Source of the DNA: CAYOWK01 sp964407665
GTDB lineage: Bacteria > Pseudomonadota > Alphaproteobacteria > Caulobacterales > Hyphomonadaceae
Assembly (NCBI GenBank): GCA_964407665.1
Contig: CAYOWK010000002.1
Location: 1 to 64,000 of the forward strand
DNA: 64,000 bases
Direction of reading: 5' to 3'
The notes beneath the pieces were generated by a model, which saw only the letters and a list, made by a program, of their open reading frames with translations, did no database searches and had not been told where the DNA came from. The position numbers and the translations under genes were made by a program. Positions 43,819-52,019 of the stretch are shown here, one piece after another; positions within the stretch are counted from its first letter, which is position 1; each line of letters begins with the position of its first letter.

Positions 43819-45459
43819 TCAGAGAGCTTTCCAGGGCTGCATGGCCTCGAGAGCGATGGAGCCGGCCTCTTTCTCGAACCCGGCCCCGCGCAGGAGATGC
43901 AGCAGGTCCGCGAGCCCGGCAAACGAGATCGCCGAGGAATCGGGCCCAAGCTGACCTGCCCCGACCAGCGCAGCTTCCCCGCGCGCGCCGGCAGCCAGCG
44001 CGGCCTGCATGCGCAAGAGATTGGAATCGAGAATGCCCCGGCCGGCTGAACGCTGCCCGCCAAAGACGGCGCGCTGCGCCGGCGTCATTGGGCGTCCAAG
44101 GCCAATGTGCAGGAACATGGCCCGGGTATTCTCGATCCGCCGGAGTTCATCCTGCTTTGATGTAGCGGACTTGGGGTCCTTGTCGGCGGCGGGCATTGCC
44201 GCGACCATGGCTTCGAGCAGCTGACCGGCCTTGGCGCCATCGCCGACGAGGCCAAGCATCATGTCCAGCCGGGCCAGCGTCCACGCATCGGTTTTCTTGT
44301 CGCCCGCCAGGAGCGTCCGCCACGCAGCGGCTTCCTTTACGTCTCCCAGCATGAGGGCGGCCCGCGCGAAGGTCTCCGCATGCGGTCGCGTGTTGGCGCC
44401 CTTTTCGAGCTTCTTCATCGGTGCGGCGAGGGCGAGGGCGGCGAGCCGGAAATCGGCGGCGCTGTCAGCGTTCTTGAGTGCGGCGGCATAACTGGTCGCC
44501 TGGGAAGCCGGTTTGGGGTTTGCGTCGTCTGCGGCCTTCAGCGCCATGCCGAGAAAATCAGGTTGCGCGCCAGCCGGGCGGGCGGTTCCGGCGTTTGCTG
44601 CGACGGCGGCCAGAACGGCTTTCACGTCCGCTGCTTCCAGCTTGCCCGCGCGTCCGGCAATCCTCATCGCGGCCGACTTCTGCTCGGCAGTCGCGGCTTC
44701 ATTGCGGACCAGAGCGGTCGCCCAGTCAGCGGGCATCTGGCTCATCGCGTTGCGCGGCACCCCGAGGCCTGCATAGGTGGACACAGCCGTTTCGAACATG
44801 GTCCGGTATCGGCCGTCGGGTTTCGTATTGGTCGGCGCGCGCATGTACTCGATCGCGCTGAGCAACCAGGCGTCGATCTGGCCAGGTTCGGTTTCGACCT
44901 GTTCGGCTACCATTCCGGCGGCGTTGAAATCCTTTGCTATTGCATAACAAAGCGCCCGGACCGGCATCCACTCCGGATCATCCGGTTTCTTGTCGGCGAC
45001 GCGCATGCAGGCGGGCTGGGCGCGGTTGGTCACGAGTTCGTAGTCGCTCGCGAGGCGGTCAGCAGACTTGCCCCACTCCATGTCAGGGAACCGCTTGCGC
45101 AGGTCTATCGAAGCTTCGGTCTCTCCCAGTTCCTCGATGAGTTTTAGTCTAAGCGGTATCAGGCTCGCCCCTCCGGATGGAGGTTTGGCGGAGGAAAGAA
45201 GGATGCGACCCAGCACGCGACGGGCGGCTGGCGACAGGTCGGCCGGCTTGATGGCGGCGAAGACAGGCTCGAGCGTCTTGCCGTCCGAATTCTCCCAGAA
45301 ATCGGCCGGCAGCGCGCCGTCGGCCTTGCCGAGCCAGCCAACGGACCATGGATCGATCTTGCCCAGCGGGCTGGACGAAACGGATTGCGCATGGGCCGAT
45401 GCGCCTGCGGCAAGGGCGACCGAGACGAGGGCCGCCGCCAGCCTATTGCGGGCCGACAT
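43819..45459 (-). CDS. Secreted alpha-helical repeat protein, function unknown
   Basis: A 546-residue protein with a cleavable signal peptide (LAAGASAHAQ). The rest is almost entirely helical and Ala-rich, with paired-helix patterns like TPR/SEL1 solenoids (e.g. DFRLAALALAAPMKKLEK, EAAAWRTLLAGDKKTDAWTLARLD). I recognise no enzyme motif. It is probably periplasmic and mediates protein contacts. Its start overlaps the end of a 56-residue membrane protein gene by 17 bases, implying coupled translation. The ATG at 45459 fits the signal peptide. Confidence 0.7.
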   Translation of the reverse strand: MSARNRLAAALVSVALAAGASAHAQSVSSSPLGKIDPWSVGWLGKADGALPADFWENSDGKTLEPVFAAIKPADLSPAARRVLGRILLSSAKPPSGGASLIPLRLKLIEELGETEASIDLRKRFPDMEWGKSADRLASDYELVTNRAQPACMRVADKKPDDPEWMPVRALCYAIAKDFNAAGMVAEQVETEPGQIDAWLLSAIEYMRAPTNTKPDGRYRTMFETAVSTYAGLGVPRNAMSQMPADWATALVRNEAATAEQKSAAMRIAGRAGKLEAADVKAVLAAVAANAGTARPAGAQPDFLGMALKAADDANPKPASQATSYAAALKNADSAADFRLAALALAAPMKKLEKGANTRPHAETFARAALMLGDVKEAAAWRTLLAGDKKTDAWTLARLDMMLGLVGDGAKAGQLLEAMVAAMPAADKDPKSATSKQDELRRIENTRAMFLHIGLGRPMTPAQRAVFGGQRSAGRGILDSNLLRMQAALAAGARGEAALVGAGQLGPDSSAISFAGLADLLHLLRGAGFEKEAGSIALEAMQPWKAL

Positions 45460-45613
45460 TGACCGCCTCCACACGGATTTCCTGGACATCGGGGGCGTAA
45501 TTGTCTGCTTGGCCCGAGTACCAGAACACCGCCCCGGCAAGCAGAACCAGGGCAATGCCTCCGAGGATGCCAATGAGCTTGAGCGGCGGGCCGCGGCGTC
45601 GTCCGTAGCGCAT
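45443..45613 (-). CDS. Small single-pass membrane protein coupled to the secreted repeat protein
   Basis: A 56-residue protein: basic start MRYGRRRGPPLK, one transmembrane helix (about residues 13-33, LIGILGGIALVLLAGAVFWY) and a short acidic exterior tail (DNYAPDVQEIRVEAVNVGPQ). The type is N-in, C-out. A GGGAG site 6 bases before the ATG supports translation, and its end overlaps the next gene by 17 bases. Longer upstream starts are unlikely. The function is unknown, perhaps a membrane partner of its downstream neighbour. Confidence 0.65.
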   Translation of the reverse strand: MRYGRRRGPPLKLIGILGGIALVLLAGAVFWYSGQADNYAPDVQEIRVEAVNVGPQ

Positions 45614-45815
45614 GTCGTCTCCCAAGGGCTCCGCATGGGTCCAGTCAACCCGCGGTCGTTTCAATTCAACCGGGAAACTAGACGGCGTCGGGCTGGTGCG
45701 TCGAGGGGGCAATGCCTGTATCGGTCAGACCTGCATTGCCCGCGCTCACCCTGCGATATACTTGTCGCACTTTGTTCGTAATGGCGTTGTCCGCCGGGAT
45801 ACTGATCGTCGACAT

Positions 45816-46367
45816 ATGAGCCCGAGCCTGCAGGAGCCCGTTCCGTCCGCCCCGCGCCTCGACCGCACCGTTGCTCTGGTGGGCCTGATGGGCGTCGGAA
45901 AGTCGACCGTAGGCCGCAGGCTGGCGGAAGTCCTCGGTGCGACCTTTGTGGACAGCGACGACGAGATCGAGAAGGCGGCCGGGCTCACCGTCCAGGAAAT
46001 CTTCGCCCGGCACGGCGAGGCGGAGTTCCGTCGTGGTGAGCGCCGCGTCATCGAACGCCTGGTGTCGGGGCCACCGATCATCCTGGCGACGGGCGGCGGC
46101 GCCTATATGGATCCGGAAACCCGCGCGCTTCTCAAGGAGAAGGCGGTGACCTTCTGGTTGAAGGCGGATATCGACATTCTCTGGAAGCGGGTGAGCCGCC
46201 GCGACACCCGGCCGCTGCTCAGGCAGCCCAACCCCAAAAAGGTGCTGGCCGACCTCGACGCGGTCCGCTCGCCGATCTACGCGGAGGCCGACTTCACGGT
46301 GGAGTCTGCCGACGGTCCCTGTGCGGACACCGTTGCGGCGATCTGCCAGAAACTGGGCTATACATGA
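45816..46367 (+). CDS. aroK: Shikimate kinase
   Basis: A 183-residue kinase that phosphorylates shikimate to shikimate-3-phosphate for aromatic amino-acid synthesis. P-loop GLMGVGKSTVG, the shikimate-binding DSDDEIEKAAGLTVQEIF and FRRGERRVI, and GGGAYMD are all present. Its end overlaps aroB by ATGA, the usual aroK-aroB arrangement. The ATG at 45816 is chosen because the upstream extension has no family character. Confidence 0.95.
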   Translation: MSPSLQEPVPSAPRLDRTVALVGLMGVGKSTVGRRLAEVLGATFVDSDDEIEKAAGLTVQEIFARHGEAEFRRGERRVIERLVSGPPIILATGGGAYMDPETRALLKEKAVTFWLKADIDILWKRVSRRDTRPLLRQPNPKKVLADLDAVRSPIYAEADFTVESADGPCADTVAAICQKLGYT

Positions 46368-47506
46368 GTGCGACCCACCCCCATTCTGCGTCGTCCGAGC
46401 GGCGGGTTCACGTCGCGCTCGGCGACCGGGCCTACGATATCCTGATCGGAGCCGGATTGCTGGATCGTGCAGGCAGCCTGCTGCGGCCCTTCCTGCGCCG
46501 CGACCGCGTGTTTGTGGTCACCGACCAGACGGTCGAGCGCCTGCATGGCAGCCGGTTGAAGGCCAGTCTCGACGCAGCCGGCGTCCAGTCGACTGTCCAC
46601 GCTATCCCGCCCGGCGAGGCGTCCAAGACCCTGGCGACTCTGGAGACGGTCCTGGACTCCATGATCCGCAGCGGCGCCGAACGCGATGACCTGATCGTTG
46701 CGTTCGGGGGAGGGGTCGTCGGCGACCTGACCGGACTGGCTGCAGGGCTGCTGAAGCGGGGCGCGCGATTTGTGCAGATTCCCACCACCCTGCTGGCGCA
46801 GGTGGACTCCAGCGTCGGCGGCAAGACGGCCGTGAACTCTCCCGCCGGAAAGAACATGATCGGCCTCTTCAACCAGCCCTGTCTGGTTCTGGCGGACCTG
46901 GATGTTCTCGGCACGCTGCCGCGGCGCGAGCTTGGCGCCGGGCTGGCCGAGGTGGTGAAGTACGCCTTCATCGACGATCCCGATCTGTGTATCCGCCTCG
47001 AGGCGGCAGCGGGCGATCTGAAAGCCGGAGATCCGGCTGCGCTGGCCATGGCGGTCGAGGCCTCGTGCGCCGCCAAGGCCCGGATTGTCACAGCGGATGA
47101 AACCGAGCAGGGCGAACGCGCCTTGCTGAATCTTGGACACACGTTTGGACACGCCCTCGAGCGCGCCAATGGCTACGGCCCGGACCTTCTGCACGGCGAA
47201 GGTGTGGCCGCCGGGATGGCGATGGCCTTCCGGTACTCCGTAAGCCAGGGGTTGTGCGCGCAATCGGACGCCGACCGGGTGGAGCGCCTGCTGAACGCAC
47301 TTGGCCTGGAAACACGCATTCCCCGGCTTCGCGGCGGCCCTTACCGCCCCGCCGAACTGGCTGAGTACATGGCGCTCGACAAGAAGGTGAAGCAGGGGCG
47401 GCTGGCGCTCATCCTGGCCCGCGGGGTGGGGCAGGCCTTCATCCAGCCGGGGGCCGACATGGCCAGCGTCCGGGACTTTCTGGAAGCCGAAGCGCAGTTT
47501 GCCTGA
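46364..47506 (+). CDS. aroB: 3-dehydroquinate synthase
   Basis: A 380-residue NAD-dependent, metal-binding enzyme converting DAHP to 3-dehydroquinate, second step of the shikimate pathway. It shows FGGGVVGDLTGLAAG, the QIPTTLLAQVDSSVGGKTAVN motif, GLAEVVKYAFI and metal ligands in LGHTFGHALE and HGEGVAAGMAMA. It is coupled to aroK. Confidence 0.96.
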   Translation: MSATHPHSASSERRVHVALGDRAYDILIGAGLLDRAGSLLRPFLRRDRVFVVTDQTVERLHGSRLKASLDAAGVQSTVHAIPPGEASKTLATLETVLDSMIRSGAERDDLIVAFGGGVVGDLTGLAAGLLKRGARFVQIPTTLLAQVDSSVGGKTAVNSPAGKNMIGLFNQPCLVLADLDVLGTLPRRELGAGLAEVVKYAFIDDPDLCIRLEAAAGDLKAGDPAALAMAVEASCAAKARIVTADETEQGERALLNLGHTFGHALERANGYGPDLLHGEGVAAGMAMAFRYSVSQGLCAQSDADRVERLLNALGLETRIPRLRGGPYRPAELAEYMALDKKVKQGRLALILARGVGQAFIQPGADMASVRDFLEAEAQFA

Positions 47507-47538
47507 CGCCGGACGTATGACATAGGGAACCTGAAAAC

Positions 47539-47554
47539 TCAGGGATAACCCCGA
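47539..47554. promoter_or_regulatory. Palindrome-like site immediately upstream of the LuxR gene
   Basis: TCAGGGATAACCCCGA lies 2-17 bases before the luxR-type ATG. It shares 12 of 16 positions, including both outer half-sites, with the perfect palindrome found just after the same gene. Its place over the ribosome-binding region would suit autoregulation, probably repression. Confidence 0.5.
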
Positions 47555-47555
47555 A

Positions 47556-48290
47556 ATGTCACTCGGCGACCAGTTGCTGACGTTCACCCTCCGGGCGGCT
47601 CGTGCGATGAACCGCAAGACGCTCTCGAAAGATCTGCTCGACCTGCTGCGCCACGTCGGGGGCGAGTGGTTCGTCTGCACCTATCTCCGCAGGGAGACGC
47701 ACGGCTACTCCATCGAGCGCTCCATCGGGAACCTGCCTCAGAGATTCCAGGAGGCCTATCTCGAGCGCGGCTACGAGGCTTCCGATCCGGTTTTCCAGAT
47801 GCTCGTCCGGGGCGGCGGTCATGGCTACTGGAGCGAATTCACGCGCCGCACGCCCCTGAACCGCAAGCAGCAGGAGGTCATGGACCATGCCGCCGAGTGG
47901 GGGATGGCCAGAGGGTTTACGCGCCGCGTGATGCTGGATCATGGCGGCATGGCGGTGATGATGGTCTCCGGGCGGCGCCTGCTGGAAAGCCCGGAAGCCG
48001 GAGCCATGCTGCGGCACGCCTGCGAGGTGTTCGCGAATGAAGGCGTGCGGATGCTCAACGCCACAAGCGCGATGGCGGCGGACATAACGCCGGTGAAGCT
48101 GTCGCGCACCCAGCTGCAGGTGCTGGCCATGCGGGCGGTTGGCATGAGCAATCTGGAGGTCGCCAACCAGCAGGGCCGCAAGCTCAAGACGATCGAGAGC
48201 CATGTCACCGAAATCATCAAGCGCCTGAAGGCCAGGAACATGATGGAAGCCGTCCAGATCGCCCAGCGCATGCAGCTGATCCCGCGGTAA
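47556..48290 (+). CDS. LuxR-type autoinducer-binding transcriptional regulator
   Basis: A 244-residue regulator. The N-terminal ~165 residues match the autoinducer-binding domain, with the conserved Asp-Pro in YEASDPVFQML and Trp in GYWSEF; the usual first Trp of the pocket is Phe (LPQRFQEAY). The C-terminal LuxR HTH is LSRTQLQVLAMRAVGMSNLEVANQQGRKLKTIESHVTEIIKRL. No luxI-type synthase is in the window, so it may be a solo receptor or act with a distant synthase. It is flanked by two related palindromes. Confidence 0.9.
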   Translation: MSLGDQLLTFTLRAARAMNRKTLSKDLLDLLRHVGGEWFVCTYLRRETHGYSIERSIGNLPQRFQEAYLERGYEASDPVFQMLVRGGGHGYWSEFTRRTPLNRKQQEVMDHAAEWGMARGFTRRVMLDHGGMAVMMVSGRRLLESPEAGAMLRHACEVFANEGVRMLNATSAMAADITPVKLSRTQLQVLAMRAVGMSNLEVANQQGRKLKTIESHVTEIIKRLKARNMMEAVQIAQRMQLIPR

Positions 48291-48355
48291 ACTCTGCAGG
48301 TTGGCCGGCCCCCGGCGTCAGCACCGTCCGGGAAAAACGCGGCGCGCGCGAAAGT

Positions 48356-48371
48356 TCAGGGTATACCCTGA
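48356..48371. promoter_or_regulatory. Perfect 16-bp palindrome downstream of the LuxR gene
   Basis: TCAGGGTATACCCTGA is a perfect 16-base dyad, the length expected for a LuxR-type dimer site though unlike the classic lux box. A weak -10-like TCTTAT at 48395-48400 would put a start near 48407, leaving the palindrome centre about 43 bases upstream, the typical spot for LuxR activation. The matching site upstream of the gene supports a shared regulator. The promoter assignment is inference. Confidence 0.55.
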
Positions 48372-48406
48372 TGGAATGGCGTCGGCCCCGGTGTTCTTAT
48401 CGCCTC

Positions 48407-48478
48407 ACGGGGGACGGCATGACTTGAAGGCTCTGGTCGGCGGGGCGGTTCTGAACAGGAACGCCCCGCGCGCCCGAT
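48407..48478 (+). ncRNA. Candidate small transcript downstream of the palindrome
   Basis: The 165 bases between the palindrome and the end of bolA lack a convincing gene. A GC-rich hairpin (CGGGGCGGTTC / GGAACGCCCCG, about 48441-48468) could close a ~70-base RNA starting near 48407. There is no T-run after it. A weak 60-codon frame starting at 48376 also crosses the region. The nature of the transcript is open. Confidence 0.25.
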
Positions 48479-48535
48479 CCTTGTCGCCACACGCCGCCAG
48501 GCTCTTCTCACAGCAATTCCACCGGCGCGGTATTC

Positions 48536-48826
48536 CTATTTCGCGGGTTCCACCTTAAGCGACAGGGCATGCAACCCCGCATCGAATTCCGGCTGCAAGA
48601 CGGAATTGATCGCCCTGTGGCTCGCCACGCGGCTCAACCCATTCAGGGAAACCGCCCTTATCCGCACCGAGAAATGCGTCTCGCCTTCCGGCCGCGCGCC
48701 TGCGTGACCGGCATGGAGGTGCGACTCATCTGTCACATCGAGTTCCGACGGCGCAAAGGCCACAGTCAGCGCGCTTCGAATTCGGTCTGTCCGCGTTGTC
48801 AATTCTTGCACCGTTAACGACTGCAC
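48536..48826 (-). CDS. bolA: BolA family protein
   Basis: Up to 96 residues with the BolA core: LDVTDESHLHAGHAG, ETHFSVRI, LSRVASHRAINSVL and the C-terminal GLHALSLKVEP. BolA proteins partner monothiol glutaredoxins in Fe-S handling and can influence morphology genes. The start is uncertain: GTG at 48826 gives the longest form, while family members usually begin near RTDRIRSAL. It is divergent from and slightly overlapping upstream sequence of the J-domain gene, a common alphaproteobacterial pairing. Confidence 0.88.
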   Translation of the reverse strand: MQSLTVQELTTRTDRIRSALTVAFAPSELDVTDESHLHAGHAGARPEGETHFSVRIRAVSLNGLSRVASHRAINSVLQPEFDAGLHALSLKVEPAK

Positions 48827-48843
48827 CCCATCATCGGAACCCG

Positions 48844-49512
48844 ATGTCCCAGACAGAAGAGTCCATGGCCGACTACCGCGTCAAGTTCGTCGATATCCGG
48901 GTTAATCCTCCCGGCGGCCGGCGTCGGCGTGGCGCTGCGCCCGTACGTGTGTGCGAAGCCAAGGGTTGCGACGCAACCGGAAACTGCAAGGCGCCCAAGC
49001 CGTTTGCCGCGAGAACCGCCCCCGTACCTGGCCAGAAAACCCCGCCTGAAGAGAATTACTGGTTCTGCCAGCGCCACGCAGCTGAATACAATTCGACCTA
49101 CGATTTCTTCGACGGCATGACCGAGGCGGAAATTTCGGCGTTCCAGTCTTCGGCTCACTACGGCCACAAGCAGACATGGAAAATGGGCGGCGGCCCCGTC
49201 GGCGGCGCCAAGGCCGGCGCCTCCCACGATCCGCGCCGCTGGAAGGGCCGCAGCTGGCTCTACGACGGCCCGACTGGCAAGCGCGAGGACACCGAGGCCC
49301 GCGTTGAACGCGGCCTGACCCGCATGCAGCTGAAGGCGCTTGAGGAAATGAGCCTTCCGGCGAACTCGACGCCGGAGCAGGTGCGCGCCCAGTACGGCAC
49401 GCTGGTCAAGCGCTACCACCCGGACTCGAACGGCGGCGATCGCTCAATGGAGCACCGCCTGAACGTGGTCATCAAGGCCTTCAAGGCGCTGAAATCGACC
49501 GGGCTAGCCTGA
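48844..49512 (+). CDS. J-domain (DnaJ-like) protein
   Basis: A 222-residue protein. The C-terminal ~65 residues are a J-domain (QLKALEEMSLPANSTPEQVRAQYGTLVKRYHPDSNGG) with the HPD motif intact, so it should stimulate an Hsp70. The N-terminal half has four Cys in CEAKGC, GNCKAP and FCQRHA-type contexts that may bind metal, followed by EYNSTYDFFDGM and GGGPVGGAKAGASHDPRRWKGRSWLYDG, typical of the alphaproteobacterial J-domain protein encoded next to cobS. The ATG at 48865 (MADYRVKF) is an alternative start. Confidence 0.88.
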   Translation: MSQTEESMADYRVKFVDIRVNPPGGRRRRGAAPVRVCEAKGCDATGNCKAPKPFAARTAPVPGQKTPPEENYWFCQRHAAEYNSTYDFFDGMTEAEISAFQSSAHYGHKQTWKMGGGPVGGAKAGASHDPRRWKGRSWLYDGPTGKREDTEARVERGLTRMQLKALEEMSLPANSTPEQVRAQYGTLVKRYHPDSNGGDRSMEHRLNVVIKAFKALKSTGLA

Positions 49513-49890
49513 CGCCATCGGCTTCGGCTCCCACAGCTCGATCTTGGTTCCCTCGGGATCGATAATGTGGGCAAAACGGCCGTTCGGCTCGTCCGGCAGC
49601 ACCTTCGCCTCGACCCCGTGCTTCGCGCAGGACGCGAGGAATCCCTCGAGGTCATCGACCGCAAGGTTTATCATGAAGTCCTTTTTCGAGGGTTCGAAAT
49701 AGGTCGTGTCCTGCTTGAAAGGGGCGAAGACGGTGCCGGCTCCGGGATGGGCGGCCATGGCCCCCGGGGTGATGAACACGCCGCCCCAGTCATGGACCTC
49801 CAGTCCGATCACGTCTTTGTACCACTGGAGCAGCGCCGCCGGGTCCTTTGACCTGAAGAACACTCCGCCAATCCCCAAAACCCTCGCCAT
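49504..49890 (-). CDS. VOC-family (glyoxalase-like) protein
   Basis: A 128-residue metal-dependent vicinal-oxygen-chelate fold protein made of two beta-alpha-beta3 units (GIGGVFFRSKDPAALLQWYKDVIGLEV and FMINLAVDDLEGFLASCAKHGVEA), ending in GRFAHIIDPEGTKIELWEP with the Glu typical of a metal ligand. The substrate is unknown. It is convergent with the J-domain gene, overlapping it by 9 bases. Confidence 0.85.
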   Translation of the reverse strand: MARVLGIGGVFFRSKDPAALLQWYKDVIGLEVHDWGGVFITPGAMAAHPGAGTVFAPFKQDTTYFEPSKKDFMINLAVDDLEGFLASCAKHGVEAKVLPDEPNGRFAHIIDPEGTKIELWEPKPMASG

Positions 49891-50000
49891 GTCCCTCGTT
49901 TCTCCTCATGCGCCTCTGCAGCGGCGCAATGCTGCGTTGCATTCAAAGCTGCTGACCGCGTATCCTGCCTCAAGAACATCACAAGAAGGCGTTCGCGACC

Positions 50001-50984
50001 ATGCCCGCAATCGATGCGACCGATGAACTGTTGACCCTTGCCCCGGCCATCGATGTCGGGGTGCGCGAGACGTTCGGGATCGACTCGGACCTTCGCGTAC
50101 CGGCTTTCGCGCAGCGCACGTCCCACGTCCCCGACGTGGACGAAACCTACCGCTTTGACCCGCAGACCACGATGGCGATTCTGGCCGGGTTCAAGCACAA
50201 CCGCCGTGTCATGGTGCAGGGCTATCACGGCACCGGGAAGTCCACCCACATCGAGCAGGTGGCCGCCCGCCTCAACTGGCCGTTGATCCGCGTGAACCTC
50301 GACAGCCATGTCAGCCGGATCGACCTGATCGGCAAGGACGCGATCGTCCTCAAGGAGGGCAAGCAGGTTACGGAGTTCCGTGAAGGCATTCTGCCGTGGG
50401 CTCTCCAGCGCCCGGTCGCGCTGGTGTTCGACGAGTATGACGCCGGCCGCCCGGACGTCATGTTCGTGATCCAGCGCGTGCTTGAAGCGTCGGGCCAGCT
50501 GACCCTTCTCGACCAGAACCGCGTTCTGCGCGCCAATCCGTTCTTCCGACTGTTCGCCACGACGAACACGGTGGGCCTCGGCGACACCACCGGCCTCTAT
50601 CACGGCGCCCAGCAGCTGAACCAGGCGCAGATGGACCGCTGGAGCCTCGTGACGACGCTCAACTATCTCGAGCATGACGCCGAGGTGGAGATCGTCCGCT
50701 CCAAGGCGCCGAATGTGGATCGGGGGCTGATCTCCAAGATGGTTCGGGTAGCCGACATGACCCGCAACGCCTTCATCGGCGGCGACATCTCGACCGTGAT
50801 GAGTCCGCGGACCGTGATCACCTGGGCCGAGAACTACGAGATCTTCGGCGACATCGGCCAGTCGTTCCGCCTGACCTTCGTCAACAAGTGCGACGAGCTC
50901 GAGCGGCCCATCGTGGCGGAGTTCTACCAGCGCGCCTTCGCACAGGAGCTGCCGGAAAGCGCCGTCATGATGAAGGTGGCGTGA
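50001..50984 (+). CDS. cobS: Cobaltochelatase subunit CobS
   Basis: A 327-residue MoxR-type AAA+ ATPase, the small subunit of aerobic cobaltochelatase (CobNST) for cobalamin synthesis. Walker A is GYHGTGKS (residues 74-81), Walker B is LVFDEYDAG, sensor 1 is FATTNTVG and the CobS-typical HVPDVDETYRFDPQTTMAILAGF precedes them. CobT, usually next, is absent; the next gene encodes a lipoprotein whose GTG start overlaps the cobS stop. Confidence 0.93.
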   Translation: MPAIDATDELLTLAPAIDVGVRETFGIDSDLRVPAFAQRTSHVPDVDETYRFDPQTTMAILAGFKHNRRVMVQGYHGTGKSTHIEQVAARLNWPLIRVNLDSHVSRIDLIGKDAIVLKEGKQVTEFREGILPWALQRPVALVFDEYDAGRPDVMFVIQRVLEASGQLTLLDQNRVLRANPFFRLFATTNTVGLGDTTGLYHGAQQLNQAQMDRWSLVTTLNYLEHDAEVEIVRSKAPNVDRGLISKMVRVADMTRNAFIGGDISTVMSPRTVITWAENYEIFGDIGQSFRLTFVNKCDELERPIVAEFYQRAFAQELPESAVMMKVA

Positions 50985-52006
50985 GACGCGTCCTGATCAC
51001 GGCGCTGGCCCTGCTCACGGCCGCCTGTTCCGGAGAAGGCCCCGGCCCATCGCCGCTCCCGGCCGCCCGGCTCGTGACCTATCTGGATGAAGCCTGCGCT
51101 GCATCCGGACACGAGGCGCCTGAGGATCAGGCCTGGCTTGCTTCGGCGCTCGCCGGCTGGCGGATGCTGGAGAGCGACGTCTTCAAGCTCGCGGCGCCTC
51201 AGCAGTCGCCGAACTTCGTGCTGTTCGATGCAGCCTGCGTCTACCGGTCCGGCGACGGACGGGAATGGACAGCGGCGCTGCACCAGAACGCTGTCGCGCT
51301 GCCCGGCGGCGAAACGGTCGAGCCTGGCGTTGCGTCTTTCTCGTCCTCCGATGCGGATGGCAGGCCCTTCATGGTGATGGCGCTGCCATCCGTCTGGCGC
51401 GAAGCCGGGGTTCCGGATCGTGGCGACATGAACGCGTTTCTGACGGCCATTTTCGTGCATGAGATGGCGCACACCCGTCAGGCCGCCGAGCTGGGCGCCC
51501 GTATTGACCGGGTCATCCCGCCTGGCCTTACGGACGAGGTGTCGGACGACATGGTCCAGCACCGGTTCGGCGACAATCCCGAATTCACCGCCGCAATAGC
51601 AGCCGAAATTGCGGATCTGCGCGCCGGATCTGCCGCCGATGAAGCCGCCGCGCGTCAGGCTGCAGGGAAAGTCCTCGCCTCGATCCATGCGCGACAGGCG
51701 CTCTGGTACGGCGGCATCGAATGGCTGGGCGAGGCGGCGGACGTCTTTCTTGCGATGGAAGGTGCAGGCCAGTACGCCAGCTATCTCTGGCTGACGCACG
51801 AGCAGGGCGGCAAGCGCACCCCTGATCAGGCCTACGAGATGCTGAAGACGCGCTGGTGGACGCAGGAAGAAGGCCTTGCGCTGATGATCCTGGTCGCCCG
51901 CCTTGTGCCGGACTGGCGCGAGCGGGTATTCGGTCAGTCGCCGCAGACGGCCACCGAGTTGCTGGCTGCGGCCGGAAATGACAGGCGTTCGGCGCCAGAC
52001 CGATAG
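50981..52006 (+). CDS. Lipoprotein with HExxH metallopeptidase-like motif
   Basis: A 341-residue lipoprotein (LTAAC, Cys16). It contains FVHEMAHTRQ, an HExxH zinc-binding motif, and a plausible third ligand in WLGEAADVF ~100 residues later. I do not recognise the family. The GTG at 50981 is chosen since it gives a clean signal peptide and a GTGA overlap with cobS; the longer frame starting inside cobS is rejected. It is a second, unrelated HExxH lipoprotein in the window (compare 9958-10959). Confidence 0.7.
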   Translation: MRRVLITALALLTAACSGEGPGPSPLPAARLVTYLDEACAASGHEAPEDQAWLASALAGWRMLESDVFKLAAPQQSPNFVLFDAACVYRSGDGREWTAALHQNAVALPGGETVEPGVASFSSSDADGRPFMVMALPSVWREAGVPDRGDMNAFLTAIFVHEMAHTRQAAELGARIDRVIPPGLTDEVSDDMVQHRFGDNPEFTAAIAAEIADLRAGSAADEAAARQAAGKVLASIHARQALWYGGIEWLGEAADVFLAMEGAGQYASYLWLTHEQGGKRTPDQAYEMLKTRWWTQEEGLALMILVARLVPDWRERVFGQSPQTATELLAAAGNDRRSAPDR

Positions 52007-52019
52007 TTGGAGACAGGCC

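Noticed and set aside
44380..45147. Long plus-strand open frame opposite the secreted repeat protein
   Set aside because: It is a shadow of the real minus-strand gene; the translation lacks any motif and is biased to Arg, Gly and His as expected from antisense of GC-rich DNA.
48301..48558. Plus-strand open frame spanning the palindrome downstream of the LuxR gene
   Set aside because: It starts with TTG, is rich in Arg/Pro without structure, and its end overlaps bolA; kept only as an alternative for the region.
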